Shown piece by piece: positions 40,253 through 54,652 of a DNA stretch of 64,000 nucleotides (its first letter is position 1; each line of letters starts with the position of its first letter). The DNA is from Aphidius gifuensis (lineage: Eukaryota > Arthropoda > Insecta > Hymenoptera > Braconidae), in assembly GCF_014905175.1 (NCBI RefSeq), contig NC_057789.1, positions 186,001 through 250,000 of the forward strand, in the 5' to 3' direction. The translations under genes were made by a program, and so were the position numbers. Under the pieces are notes generated by a model, which saw only the letters and a program-made list of their open reading frames with translations, did no database searches and was not told the DNA's origin.

Positions 40253-42992
40253 ATGATGAAGTTATTGGCTGATGTTGAAGAGCTCAGTGAAGATACAACT
40301 AAAAAACGAAATACTGTTCAATCGAAAAATAATAATAATAACAATAACAGTTGTAGTAACAAGAGTTGCAGTAATGATAGTCAAAATAATAACAACCACA
40401 ATAATACCAACAATAACAACAACAACAACAACAATAATAATAATAATTTTAATGATGATACTAAAGAGTTATTAGGAGTTAAAAAAATTCGAAATAATAA
40501 GGTAAATTTCTTATTTATTTTTTGCAAATATTATTTAACAATTTATTCATTATTATTTATTATTATTATAAATAAATAATACAAGTTAGCCAAGTTATTG
40601 TTGCATATGGACACGCATCTATTGCTTTTCGGGTTACATTGTTATTTTTTCTTTTTTATTTTTTCATAAAAAATTTCCAACATTTTATTTGATCTTGAAA
40701 TTAAAGTTTTTAATTATTTTAATTTTTAAAAAACCAGATTGCCAATAAAATATATAAAAAGAAATTGTTGTAATGTTGGCCATGGCATTGAGTTGGCACA
40801 GTGAGATGATGACGAGTCCCGTTGTGACCTACTTGCCACTTTCCTACATCTCCATAGACATTATATTCCACTTGATTGGATTTATTATACATGAACTTTA
40901 AATACTGCTAAATCATTAAGTTGAAAAAAAAAACATTTTTACAATTATTATTAAATATTTAATTTCTTCCTCAATTACACCATTACATTTACATTTTTTT
41001 TGTATTTCTGAATTTAAAAAAAAAACCAAACAAACAAAAGCACTTGATTGGCTTGATCAACGGGACTTTTCCAGTTTCAGTGAAAATAATTAAAAAACAA
41101 TTTAAATATATTTGCCAACAACTTTCACAATTTTATAAAAATAAAATAATAAATTTGATTAGTTTGATGAATTACAAGTTGTCCAAGTATTTAAATAAAG
41201 TTAATTATTACATATTATATACATAAATTCATTGCACAAGGGTCAAAGCTTACTTGCAAATTTATGTAATCACGCATTGATGGTGAATATTTTATTTCCG
41301 TTACGAGTACTCATCCGCAAACTATAACATGCAAACGCTATTTTTTTAAAATTTATTTATTTTTTTTCTTCAATTTATGATGATGATGATGATAAAATGA
41401 TGTCTTGTTGTTGTTATAATTAAAAGCCTCCAATTTAACCCACTTAATTCATTCCAAGTGAAATTCAATATTTAAATAAAAAATAAAAAACAATAATTTG
41501 ACCATGAGTGTAAATAAAATAATAATACATATAACATAACACTGTCAACTTTGCATTTCAAAAAAAAAAAAAAAAAAAAAAAACTACTCAGAGTCATTAA
41601 TTTTCATAATCATCAGTTGGTTTTGCATTATAATACGTGCTGATAATATTATTTCTTATCACGAAATATTATACATGAAAATGAAAAAAAAATAAAAATA
41701 AAAGTATCCTGCTAAATTTATTACGTCTAAAATAGATAATTAATATTTATTATTTTTATTTTTCAACAGACTGCACATGTACGTCCAAAAAATCCAGCAG
41801 AATCACCAATAAAAGGTGAAGTTACACTTGAAGATGAAGAAAAAATGCGACGTTTGCTTCCAATCACTGAGGCACCAGAATATTTAACACACAATCAATT
41901 TATTTTACATGGTTACAGAGGATATTTGACAACTAAATTATGCATTGAAAGGTAAAAAAACATTATCTATCAAAGCATGATAAATAAATAAATATTAATT
42001 AATGAATTATTTTTTAAATTATTTTTTTTTGCAGTGTATTTTGGTGGACCAATGAGACAATAAACATATGGAGCCATATATTTGGCTGGATGCTTTTTTT
42101 AGGATTGACACTCTATGATCTTTGTCTATTAAATATTCATGCACCATTTGGAGATAAAATTATTGTCGCATTATTGCTCGTTTGTTTTCAAGTAAGAATT
42201 ATTATAGGTATAATTAATTAATCATTCTAATAGTTTTTAATAATTGAAATAAATATTATTACAGGCTTGTATGATATTGTCATCAGTTTATCATACATTT
42301 TCATGTAGAAGTGAAAAAGATTATTGGTGTTTTTTATGCTATGATTTATTTGGTATTGCTTTGAGTCTTTTGGCAATCTACATGTCTGGTGTTTATTATG
42401 CATTTTGGTGTCACAAGGTAAATTAAAAAATAATTAAATATTACATAAACATTATTTATTTAAAATTAAATTTTCATTATAATAATTATTTCAGGAACTT
42501 CAACAATTTTATTTATCAACTGTATTGTTAATATTTGTAATAGCAATGATATTACAAATACCAAGTTTAGAAGTCAATGGAAATGTTAAATTATTGGTGT
42601 TTGTTGGATGGGCAGCTTATGGTGTTTTACCAACATTTCATTGGGGTATTGCAATGGGTGGAATGGAAAATCCAATGGTCAACATGCTTGTACCAAGAGT
42701 TTTAGGAATGTATGTCATAAGTGGTTGTGCATTTGCCATATACATGAGTAAAATACCAGAACGTTGGTATCCAGGTAAATTTTACATTAATTCATTTACA
42801 TATTATATGTGTAATAATTAATTAATTAATTTTAATTTTAATTTTAATTTAGGTTCTGTTGATTATATTGGATCATCACATCAATGGTGGCATTGTTTAG
42901 TTGTATTGGCTCTTTATTATTGGCACAATACTGGTATGTTGTATGTCGAATATCGAATGAATCATGGATGTCCAAATAATATGAAATTATAA
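40253..42992 (+). CDS. PAQR3: PAQR3-like seven-transmembrane receptor-family protein
   Basis: Six exons: 40253-40501, 41770-41951, 42035-42191, 42265-42417, 42495-42774 and 42853-42992, giving 386 residues. The first 83 residues, all in exon 1, are dominated by an Asn tract and precede the conserved core. The family motifs are present: YRGYLTTKLCIES before TM1, TNETINIWSHIFGW, the SxxxH motif in SSVYHTFSC, YDLFGIAL, and the HxxxH motif in GSSHQWWH. These supply the zinc-ligand set of the PAQR superfamily. The order and spacing fit vertebrate PAQR3 (RKTG), a Golgi protein that restrains Raf signalling. That function is inferred from homology. Two consecutive ATGs start the frame at 40253, and either may be used. 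A possible polyadenylation signal lies at about 43400-43416. Confidence 0.92.
40329..40450 (+). repeat. Asn-codon (AAT/AAC) tract in PAQR3 exon 1
   Basis: Mixed AAT and AAC codons encode several Asn runs, broken by Ser/Cys-Asn units. The codon mixture shows it is not a recent pure triplet expansion. The same kind of tract appears in Ptx1 (exon 2 and the 3' extension), in the coiled-coil protein and in the EIPW-repeat protein. Confidence 0.85.
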
Positions 42993-45900
42993 TAGCTAAT
43001 GACATTACTTTATTTATTTTTTATTTATTTATTTCAATAATTAATTGTTATTTCAGTTGTTAATTCATTACCACTTTATTATGAATATATACAAACTTCA
43101 ATTTTGTGTAAATGATGATGTTGATGTTGATGATGTTGATGATGATGATAATAAACCATTGTGTTAATTAAAGAATAATAGTTACACCTCAGATTTAGAC
43201 TTGGCCACTGGCTGGCTAGATATTAACATAATTGCTAATATTTTTTAACAAAATATCTTAATAATTCGTACGTATTTATTTTATTCATAGATATATAAAA
43301 TTAAATTTATTTTGAGCAAGCAATAATAATCTACAGTAAATGGGTAATTTCAATTTTATCAAAAGTTATTTATACTGTTATTTATTTGTTTACTTTTAAA
43401 ATAAAATTAATAAATTTTATTACAATTGCTTTTTTGTTTTTGTGGCCCTTGAATGTATAGTGCCTTATAAATTTGTTATTTACGATCAACTACTTTTTAT
43501 TTTTTCCTCAAACTTTATATTTCATCAGCAAAAACAATAACTTTTTTTATTCAGTATAAAAGTCTTGTAAGAATTTATGCAGATAGGTACTTAATTAAGC
43601 TGGTATTTTTAACAAGTAAAACATTTACTATTTTTTATAGCTTTTATAAAATATATATCATAGTTTCGTGGTGTATTATTTCTTGACCCTGCAACATGAT
43701 AAATTATATTAATATATTTTTCGCGAGTAAAGTTGGCTTGATAAGGCTAAATCAATAAAGTTGTGAATCATCAAAATATATATTTGTACAATTATTGTAA
43801 ATTGAATGATGACAAGTGTTGAGTCAACATTAATATGCTAATCTTATTTTATTTTTTCACTTGACATTATTATAAATTATTATATATTTTTTAAAAATAT
43901 ATATTGAGTCAGTAAAATAGACGACAATATTCTTTGACTTTTTAAATTTATTATTATTAGTATTTTTAGTTTTTCATCTAATCTCATATCACACGTTGTT
44001 ATCAGTGCGCAAACAACCCTCTTTGGTCTAAGTCACGCGCACACCGTGTTCTCTTTGTCTTCCTCGTTTTAAGATTTATCATTTATTATTCAAATCACAT
44101 GTTTTTTTTTTATTTTTTTTTATTTACATGAACCAAATTTCACACATTTTCAAAAATCAATAATAGACTGAAAATAAAAATTTATTTACATTTTTAAAAT
44201 TCAAACGTTTTTTTTTTTTTTATTTATTTTATTTTCTTTTATCTTTTTCTTGTTTAATTAAAGTTGCTTTATTGTTGATTTAATTTTACATATGATTATA
44301 TAATGGTATTTTTATGTACTAAAACAAACAAATGTATATATGCAAAATAATTTAATCAATTTGAGTGGCGAATGTTGTCGTGCAATTGTCATTATTTAAA
44401 CGACACCATGCAACATGAAATTTTTTCTAGGGAGAAAGCTTTTTTGTTTCATCGTGAAATTTTTCATTTATTTTTGTCGCACGTCATCATCCAGTGAATA
44501 TATTTTTAAATTACGATGATTATTCATGCACTTTAATCCTGACAATTAATTTTACATTTCATTTTATATTTAAAAATATCAAGTAGCCTGGTTTTTTTAA
44601 TAAAAATAATTGCCAATATTAATATTTTTCTTTAAATTTTCAAAGAAAAAAGATGATTAAAAAACAAAAAAATTTAATTATTGTCAGCAACACTGAGGCA
44701 ATGCTGTAAATTCTAAATTTCTTAATTATTTTTTACATGTCTCAAGTATTTCCATGACAATGTTAAAATTTCTTTGACTTGATTTTTTTAAAAAAAAACA
44801 ATATATTAAATCGATTTACTTATGAGTTGTATTTTTCATTATTATTTTTTTTTCACATTTTATTTAACAACATGTGACTACATATAGATATAATACTGTA
44901 TACTGATGGAATCGACTAACGTCTTTTAAATGGAGACCTTATTTCTTTTTTGTTTTTCCACTTTCCATCAATTCACCCACCTCTTTTATATACCCTCTTA
45001 CAAACTCATCTCTTTTCTGCCTACATCAACTACTTTTAAAATCGTCACGAGATTGAATATAAACGTGAAAATAAGAAGCCATTTTATCACACTTTCCATT
45101 CTTAGATTTTTTTTCTTTTTTTTCTTTTTGGAAGGATCAGCACAAAATTAGGTAAAGTGGATCGAGAATATTTTTAAAACAAAAATAAAAAAGCAAATTA
45201 AATTCACTTTAATTTAAATAATAATAATAATGACATGTTTTAGTGCTTATGTATTTATATGTTTGATACTGTTTGATGATATTGATGATTTAAAAAGTCC
45301 AAGACTGACTGATTGACTGAATCACATATGCACAAGAGACACTTTGAAGTCAACTAAGTAGTTAATCCATGGTAGCAACGGTGGAGGCTTAAGTTTGTTC
45401 ATCCACTTGATTTAGATGCTCTTGCAAGTATTTTAAGAATTGCCATCGTTTTATATACTTTTTTAAAAAACCACAAAAAAAGAAGAAGAAGAAGAAGAAG
45501 AATTCAAAACAATTACACGAGACAAATTTATACATGTCTCAAAATGATGTTTCATACCTACATGTGCGTGCTTATAAATATTCCCAAAAAATAAATAAAT
45601 AATATCTATATCTATATATTCGCATATTTAACAAATATAAAATAGTCTTGCACTTGCATACGATGATGATGATGATGATAAATAATCATTTATATAGGAT
45701 CATAAGATTCATAAGATGCTTGTTTCAGGATCACAATAACGTCACCACAAAAATAATATTAGTGATTCTCTTTGCAAGAGACCAATTTATGTATATATAT
45801 AACATCTTGGTTAACTTTGAATTTTATTGTATAATATAGCTCATGTACATTTTTATTTAAATGGAGATCACTGCATATAATAGATACGTGTGAATATGTG

Positions 45901-48900
45901 GACGTGATCCTCTTGAGTTTTACTCGACCACACATAGCATCTTCCTATAATATATATATTGTATTATTATAATAGCGCTGTATATATAGTACTGTTCAAA
46001 GTTGCTATATATAAAAGCTCTCTGTATATAGCTTTCCTTCGTCCTCTCGTCCGCATTGAATCTAATTACCCCAAGCAAGACCCACCCGCTTTTCTCGTTT
46101 GGCAGGGTTGCCAGGACGACGGAAGCCATCTTGGAGGGTTGCAGCCACTAATGGCCTAATGAATTTAATGGAGGTGCTGGCAACGAGTCCTCTGAGAAAG
46201 ACAAGGACCAGCTTGTCAGTGTATGTATAAAAAATAAAATAAAATAAAAACTCTATTCTTTTTCTCTGTGCAGCATATATATATATGTATACACTGTCAA
46301 GTCTAATTTGCCGAAAAAGCAGCTCAAATGAGAAGGGTTGTTGGTGGAATATAAAGATTTTCAGGAAGATCGTTGCTAACCAAATTGGATTTTTTTTGCA
46401 AATTATTATTTCAAGGTTTCTTTAAAAATAAATAAATAAATAAATGCGATATTATCAGTTGATATAGATATGAAAAAGACGTCTTGGCATATCTTTATTG
46501 TCGGCCCTCACACATCATCAGACAAATTGTGTTGACGCGATTAATTATTTTATTATCGTGTTATCATTTTCAGTCGAGTTTTATTGTTTTATTTTTTAAC
46601 TTTTATATTTAACAACCACCATATTTCAACATGTTAATTTTTTATTTTTATTTAATTTTATCTTTTGGTGACTTGTCGATTACATTTATTTTTCCCATTT
46701 TCCTGCAGTCTGTATATGTATTGATATTTTTTTTATATTCATTGTAAATCATTTTGAAGACACTCTACGCAACCATTTTTCATTTTTATTTATTTATTTT
46801 TTTCTATTTATCATTTTATCAAACTTTATCGATTATTATTAGTTTTAATTTTTTTTTTCTTTTCATCTTTTTCCAATACAATGTTGAAAAATAAAAAATA
46901 AAACAATATGTTATTATTATTGGAAAGTCGTTTACGATTTCATGATAAAAAAAATAAAATTTAAGGTGATCTTTCTTCTGATCATAAAAGTTTTTTCACC
47001 TACTTGCAGCAATGCACATATTTCATTGAATTTTATAAGACAAATAAATCTAGTGCCCAGTGGGACTCATTTTATAAAATAAAAATTTATATATAAAAAC
47101 AATTCCAAGTTGACCTGCAATCTTAATTGAAAATGCATGTTATTATTAACATGTTGCCAACCCTTAAATTCATTGTATATAGATGAATTTTTTAGACGAC
47201 AATTTCCATCTGGTATTGATAATATTGATCAACAAGCAATGTGCCCTGGACTGCAGAACAAACACATATTATAATAACCATATATGATCCCCCCGAGTCT
47301 CCTCAGTCTAAATGTCTGACATGGGGTATATATTTACTACTGTGACATTATATCATGTAATAATAATAAATAATTATGCGGCAAGCAAGCTAACATACGA
47401 CATCATGCTGTAATATACCATCCGTTTCATTTATCCGTTAAGTTTAGTTTAGTTTAGTTTAGCACATACCATCTAGGGTCGTAGTATAGTGCATCTGTGT
47501 ATACATATATCTACCTACCACCTATCTCTGTTACAGTACACAAGGGTTCATGATTTATCGTTCTCTCCCTTCTTCTTCATCTTCTTCTTCTTCTTTTTTT
47601 ATTTTTTACTCTTCTTATATGTATGTATTATTTCTCACCCAACATTATCTAATATATGCATTGCAATGTATACACGACCTTGTCGATGATGACAATGACA
47701 ATGATGATGATGATGATGGACCAGCTGAAATCTTTACCATACAATTAATTCATAAAATTGATTATTTTCTATATTGGTGACGAGATGAAATAATGATAAT
47801 CCTTTGACACTTTAAATATATTTTGTTTGTTTGCTTGTATTTTTTTATTTTGGTTTTTTTTTATTTTTTTTTTATAATAGAATTAATTTTTATTATTGTG
47901 ACTAGATTACAAATGGTGCCTTTTTTTTTTTTTTTTCTTTTCAGGATACATAGCAGCATCCAATTGAGAATTTGTTTACAAATTTATTTAACTGAATATT
48001 AAAAGGTCGAATTATAATTGTCATTGAAGAATTTTGATTTTCCGATATGTGAAATATTTATATCAGCATTGCACGACACTGGCTTTCATACAAAATAATA
48101 TGTCGTTTTTTTTCGCTTAACTTATCTAACTTAAATTCTAAACTATTTAAAAATTTATTTTTATTTTTTTTTTTTGTTTCAACATCTTATTTATTTATTT
48201 AGAAAAAAAAACAGTGTTTCTTTTGTTCTGTAAAGTAGTAGTATAAATTCTTAAAAGAATTACTTTTTTATTTTATTTTTTTTTTTTACGTTTTTTTTAT
48301 CTCTTTATTTTAGTTACAAGTATTTATAATTTGAATATCAATAATTCAGAACTACAGACTATAATGTAATCATAATATTTATAACGTATTATCTAAAATT
48401 GTTACAACGAATTTCAATAATTCGTATACACTGTACATGGAAATTTAAATATTTTCCTTCAATTTTTTCATTGCCAAATTAAACGAAGAAAGAAATAAAA
48501 AAATTATCAATCTCTTCATATAAAGTTTAATTATTATTTGGTATCTGCTGTATATTATTATTGATATTATTTTAATATTATTATTATCATTGTTATTGGT
48601 AATTGTTATACAACAGTTTTATTTCTTTTTTTAATTTTATTTTCATACATGATATAATATATATAGTTAATTTTAACTGAATTACATATAGCTATAACTA
48701 TATGCGATGATCAATATATGTGTATACAATTTACATATATATTTTAAGTGTAAATGCAAGTGTTTTTTTTTTTTTTTTCTTTTTTTTTTTCTACTATACA
48801 AATATCTACAGGAGTAATGAGTATATTGCGCGAATTATTATTATAATAAAAATTAATTTCTTCTAAAATGTTATTACTATTATTTTATCTAAATGATAAT

Positions 48901-49126
48901 AAAACAAAAAAAAAATATGCAAATTATCATGCACGAATGTTTATAGTTACAAAATCAATGAAATATTTATTTGCAAAAATATTATAATAATAAAATATTG
49001 ATGACTTTTCAACGATATAATATTTAATTTGAAGAAAAAAATCAATCATCATATCGAAATAATAATAATTAATAATTAATAACAATAATATTAATAATAA
49101 ATAAAAAAAAATATCAAGATTGCAGT
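42993..49126. other. gene-poor stretch between PAQR3 and Ptx1
   Basis: It contains the 3' UTRs of PAQR3 (plus) and Ptx1 (minus), which face each other, and AT-rich DNA with simple repeats (a TTTAG tandem near 47440-47462, a GAA run near 45482-45500, CTT/TTC near 47572-47597). The only clear compositional anomaly is the GC-rich island at 46040-46220, listed separately. No other exon is supported. Confidence 0.5.
46040..46220. promoter_or_regulatory. GC-rich island with a YY1-like motif
   Basis: About 180 bp of much higher GC content than the flanks. GCCATCTTGG (46125-46134) matches a YY1/Pho core on the reverse strand, and the same bases supply a well-placed minus-strand ATG (CAAGATGGC, start at 46129) opening MASVVLATLPNEKSGW. 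On the plus strand a good acceptor (CGTTTGGCAG) at 46105 and a donor (AGT then GTATGT) at 46220 bracket an open 115-nt stretch. This could be a promoter, a first exon, or an exon of an unannotated transcript. None can be proven here. Confidence 0.35.
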
Positions 49127-49675
49127 TTATCCCCTATTTTCATCCCAAGTAAGTGAGAGTGACTGTGATCCAGTTGTCCATGAATCAAATAACGATGACC
49201 AATATCCAGCAGCAGATGTTGCTGCATGTTGCCAATAACCTGGTAATCTTGCTGTTGTTGATGCTGTTGTTCCTGTTGTACCAATTGACATTCCAATATT
49301 ATCAGATGAACTGGAAGATACACCAAGAATCATACGATTTGTTTCATCATTTATTTTATGATCCGCTGCATTATTTTCCTCGTCGTACATGAGGTAGTTT
49401 GGTTGTGATGCTGTTGACGAGGGTGTTGATGATAGCATCGGTGAAACAGCGGATCTAGACCTGGGTCACTCATTTATACCAATTTGATTTGTTGGATCTG
49501 TCTGACTATTTAAACTGCCACCACTACTATTGTTGTTATTATTATTACTATTATTGGTATTACTATTATTATTATTATTATTTGTATTATTGTTATTGTT
49601 ATTATTAGAATTGTTGTTGGGATTATTAGTAATAGTGACAGATTGGTGGGGGCTGGATGCAGCCCCCACGTCATC
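49127..49675 (-). other. in-frame extension beyond the Ptx1 stop
   Basis: Reading on from the Ptx1 TGA (49676-49678) in the same frame gives 69 sense codons (DDVGAASSPHQSVTITNN, then Asn/Ser runs, ending QTDPTNQIGINE), a TGA at 49466-49468, and 112 more sense codons to TAA at 49127-49129. The last part includes ASQPNYLMYDEENNAADHK and LPGYWQHAATSAAGYWSSLF, and ends SLTWDENRG. It looks coding: several Trp, Tyr and Ala, with GC-containing codons. I saw no pair of splice sites that would remove both TGAs in phase. An obvious GTAAGA donor (phase 0) lies just before the first TGA, but no phase-0 acceptor follows the second. Readthrough, an unrecognised intron or a sequencing error remain possible. 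Confidence 0.55.
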
Positions 49676-52600
49676 TCAAACTTGGGCTCTTACTGAACCA
49701 TTGTGTTCAGTTGCACCAGGTGAATGTGGATTGCCTGAATTTGAACCAATTGCATATTGACAAGCACTTAAACCATTACCACCACCACCAGATGAAGCTC
49801 TTGAACTAACTGGACTAATACTACCACCACCAGTTGCTGTTGTAACACCAGTACTAAATGAACTTGCTGAGCCATATTCACTTGTGTGTTGTTTTGCTTT
49901 GAGTCTCAATGTTGCAAGACTACTGTTCATAACAGTGCATGATTCTGGTGCTCCATTTGTTCGTGAATGATGTGTTGTATATACTGGTGGTCCATATGGA
50001 TGTGGTGCTGCTGGTGCTGCATATGGACATGCTGCACTTGATGCTGCAACTGGTGAACCAGCCATTCCTAAACCAGAACCCATACCTGGTAGCATTGATG
50101 TTGCTGCTTGACTGACAGACATTGACATACCACCAACATGACTTGCTGCTACTGATGTTGATGTATTAAAACAATTTACAGGTGCAACTTGACTGTGATG
50201 ATGATGATGTGATGCAGCTGGTACCACAGCACCAAGATGATTAACCCAAGGAAAACTTTTACTACTCAATGGTGATGGTACTTTTGTTGCCCAATTATTG
50301 TATGAACTGTATGAACTATACATTGCATCAACATCCGCTCTACCAATAAAACTATTTAATCCTGCTGTGCCAAAATTTGTTTTAAATTCAGCTGCTGCTG
50401 CGGCTGCTGCATTTGCTGCATTTCTTTCACGTTTTCGCCATTTTGCTCGACGATTTTTAAACCATACCTGTAACAGCAAAAAAAAAGTAAAGCAATAAAA
50501 TACATTGTCTGCGAATTGTTGGTGATGAATTAAGGTGAATAACTATATATATAGGACTATAGCAATTATACGCTTGGTTGCGCTTAGATACACGTCAGTC
50601 TCGCGTAACTGTTAAAGCAACCAGCGGAAGAAAAGAGCTTTCAGTTTTGCCGTTCAAGTTCTTGCAGAATAGGGGAATGTATTTTATATACCAACAAAGA
50701 TGAATGGCTCTTTGGAATCTTGTGGAGGGAAGGCTAAAAGGCGCGACAAGAATCACATTGATAATATACGCAAGGGTAAATTTTCCTCTCGATTAATATG
50801 AAAAAAAAAAACTAAATACTTTCAAGTTATTTTATTGTATAGAAATAAAATATATTTTTTTTGCTTTGGTTTTGTTTGTTTTATGTGTATTATTGAGAAG
50901 AAGAAGATGTTGTTATGTGTTTTGGCAAGTTCTATAGAATCAATAAACCTCTCTCTACTCTTGGAAAGCTTGGTAGTATAGCTAGCTGCTTGGGTTATTG
51001 CGCTGTATAAGGTTTCGCTGTACATGCCAAGACCGCGCCCATAAACTTTAACGGCATCGCAAAATTTCACGATGGCCGTTCATTTTATACTAAACTTGAT
51101 GAATTAACTTTCAAATATAATATGGGGGCAAAAGTGCACGTGTTTCATTTCAATGAAAAATGCAATTTTAATTATATTAACATTCTGATTTATTTTGTTA
51201 ATAAATTTAAATAATTCATTAGTCATCAAACAGTGATATATGTGCTTAATCATATTCCAATAAAATCAAAAAAGGTTTGGCAAAATAAAACGAGGGGAAA
51301 AGTCAAAAATCTCATAGATAAATTGTTTTTCATATAAGTATACATTTATATATTTATATGGTTTTTTTTTTCTCAGCGGTCAAATACTATTACACCACAG
51401 GAACAATGGCCACCCGTGGCGTCATGCGAGCAATAAAACCTCATCAAATCACAACTTGCCTCTCTGTCTCTATTTTTTCTTTTTTCTTTTTTTTTTTTCT
51501 ATCCAGTAGCAGTTTGCCACACGCCCGCACTATAAGCCTCTGCACAGCTCAATCTACGGAAGCTTATATAACTGTAATGAGACCTCGACCAGGCGTCTCA
51601 TCAATCACTCCACCCCCGTTTATTTCCTTCAACATTGGCATATCATATATATAGATCATGTCCTGCAGTACCACTATATACATATATATAAATTGTGATG
51701 CGGTGATTTGACATATAGTGAAAATACTTTTTCCGATTAACTCTGTTTTTTGCCCGATTTTTTCGATATTAGAATCGAAAAAAAAAAACAATACCAATCG
51801 AAGCGAATCAGAGAAAAAAATTCAGAGTAACATCAGATGACGGTTGGACAAAGATTTTTTGATTTTTCTTTAAATTACTCTACTTTTGTTCGATAACTTT
51901 TCAATTTATAGTTTTTTCTTTCTTCGATTGCAATTCAAATTCATTTTGCTTTTCACTACTAAATTTCAGAAAGGGCACTTTTAAAAACTAATGATTTCTT
52001 CAAGCCAACAATAATCAGAATATCTCTAGTAAATTAAGAAGTGCATTAGAGTGTAAAATACTCAAGCTTCATCCACATATATATTATTATGAAATAAAAA
52101 ATAGAGTTGTTTGACAAAAAAATAAAGACATCGAATCACTGGATGCGCGCATAGGGATGTGAAAGTCTTTGCTATATGCTATATCTATCTGTCTATATGT
52201 GTGTGTGTGGGTATGTGGGTGGCAGGTCGTTGCTGGCCCCCCAGCACAGATACAAGAGGAAGAAGAAGAGGAGTAGTAGGTGGAGGAGGATAATATTGAT
52301 CCCCTCGTAGCCCCGCCTCCTCTCCCTTACCCAGCGACGCCATCATTATATTATCTACCATACCAATGTCTACTTTTTTTGCCCTTTAAACGTATGCCCA
52401 TCTACACAGTAACTGAAATAAAAAAAAATAACCACCACCACATACGATCCACTCACTACTTTTTTTTCCATCTTGATTTTTCTTTGTGTTTTTGAGAAAA
52501 AAAAAATTTTCCATCTCATTGTATATTATATTCGCAAATCTTTTTACCTATATATTTGCCAATTTTTATATCAAGACTTTTTAGTTGCAAAAATGGATCC

Positions 52601-54620
52601 ATGTACATAGACATAATATGTATGAGATGATATCCATTTTCCAGCTGAAAAATTAATTTTTTTTTTTTTTTCTCTTTTATGGCAAAGTATGACATTCCTA
52701 TACACTTCATTAAAAATAAATTTTCAAGAATATACCGGATATCCTGAGCTTTTCACAAGGATTTTTTGCACCTTTATATTTTTTTCTTTTTCTTTTATAA
52801 TTTTGTTCTTAAAGATAATGGACTTTTATCATATTAAGATCTCTAATTATATTTCTGTCATATACATATATAAATATTTGGTGAAAAATAAACACACAAT
52901 CAGCTGTTGCTAAATGAAGATGTTTTATTTTTTAAAATATTTTGAACTCGACACTGCAAAGACGTCTTCATAAATCTTACTGTACATATTTATATATATT
53001 GAGCGCGTCGAGATGGATCAAGCAAAAATAAGCACGTTTTGAGTCTCTGCACCGACGGAGGATTGTGCCAAGTAAAAAAAAAAACAAATTTATTTTGCAA
53101 CACACAAAAAAGCATGTACATAAAAAGTAGATTTATTTACTGAATATTTTTTTATCGAGTCAATTGTTGTTGTTACTTAAAAAATAAAAGTTAGATGATG
53201 ACTAATGAGCCTGTGCATGTGATTACTTTAAACTGCAGATTAAAATTAAAAAAAAAAACAATAATAGGTCAAGTGTGTATATCCACACACACCCACACAC
53301 ACGGACATAAATGTGAGTCAAATGGAGTTTATGTCACCATCATCAACGACATCGTGCTCGCCAAAGCTCGTTTCTATATTATATATATACACTGATCCTA
53401 AATGATCCCGCGGGATTTGGTCTTTGCAACGACCCTTATTTGTAATTGGCCGTGAATTCCGAGATCATTCAAGTAAATACACTTGTGTCTTTTATAAGCC
53501 TTTTAGCCAAAAATCACGTACTTGCCAAAATATTTACACTAAACTTTGTTCTATTGATAAATTGTTTGTTATTATACATATATTATTATTATTATTTTTC
53601 TTTTTTATTGAAACCGTAATTGTCTATACTTGAAAACACATACAGTAGATTCACGAGGAAAACAAAAAAAAATAAAAAAACAATTTACAAATGAGTTTAA
53701 TGGTTTTTTCAGGTACTTTATATTATTTTTTTTTTATTTTTTTTTATAATGGCATGGCGTTGAGGTTGCATTGCATATATATGTATGTATGTATATGGAT
53801 AAAATGCACAACTGGCTGGCCATTTGACCATGCTGGATGTTGCAGCAGTAGTGGGATTCAAATATTCAATGTTGGCACACCTGTATGGATATTAAATTAA
53901 CAGGCATAAGCCCCGCGAGTATTAACAACTTTGCAAAAGATTATATGAGATTATGAGCTCAAGCGAAACACGTGATTTTTAATGCTCATTCACTGAGACT
54001 CTCGATACAAACGAGATTCTCTTGTTGTTTTTTATATTTTTTTATTTTTATTAAAAATATATATGTACAACATCTTGGCTATCAAAATTGCATCTATGCT
54101 AATAAGTAATAATAGTTATATATCTACAACTATACATATGTGCAGGCTTATTCGATGACAATAACTATTATACAGTTTAAAAATAAATTATAAAAATACA
54201 GTAATGCAACGATCAGCCAACTAACCATCGAAATGTGCAGATAGTATGTATATTTATATATGTAACGAGAGCATTTTCAGGTTACACGTGCGCAATAGAT
54301 ATATTTATACAATGGAAAAGCAAAAGCAACAATATATACTAATCCGCCGATGGATTTATGGTCTTAATCACCAACGGATTATCTTGTACAGCGACACCAC
54401 ACACCGCCATCAACTAAACATACGTCTGTCCTTTTGCAGATAACCAAGCTATAATAATACACGTTGATGTTGGTGGTAGTTGCGTGGTTGGGTATATACA
54501 CTCATATACATTGATGCTTCATTCATCATGACATTTACATATTCCAATTGATGATTCGCATTTTAAATATATATTTTTATTCGCAACTCAATCATAATAG
54601 CTGTATGTATATAACAAAGA

Positions 54621-54652
<32 letters not shown>

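Noticed and set aside
45095..45151. 17-nt microexon between a poly-pyrimidine acceptor and a GTAAAG donor
   Set aside because: Such chance pairs are expected in T-rich DNA, and no flanking coding exons exist.
49530..49760. Leu-rich plus-strand ORF opposite the Ptx1 3' region
   Set aside because: It is the complement of Asn/Ser codons (poly-Asn tract) in the Ptx1 extension.
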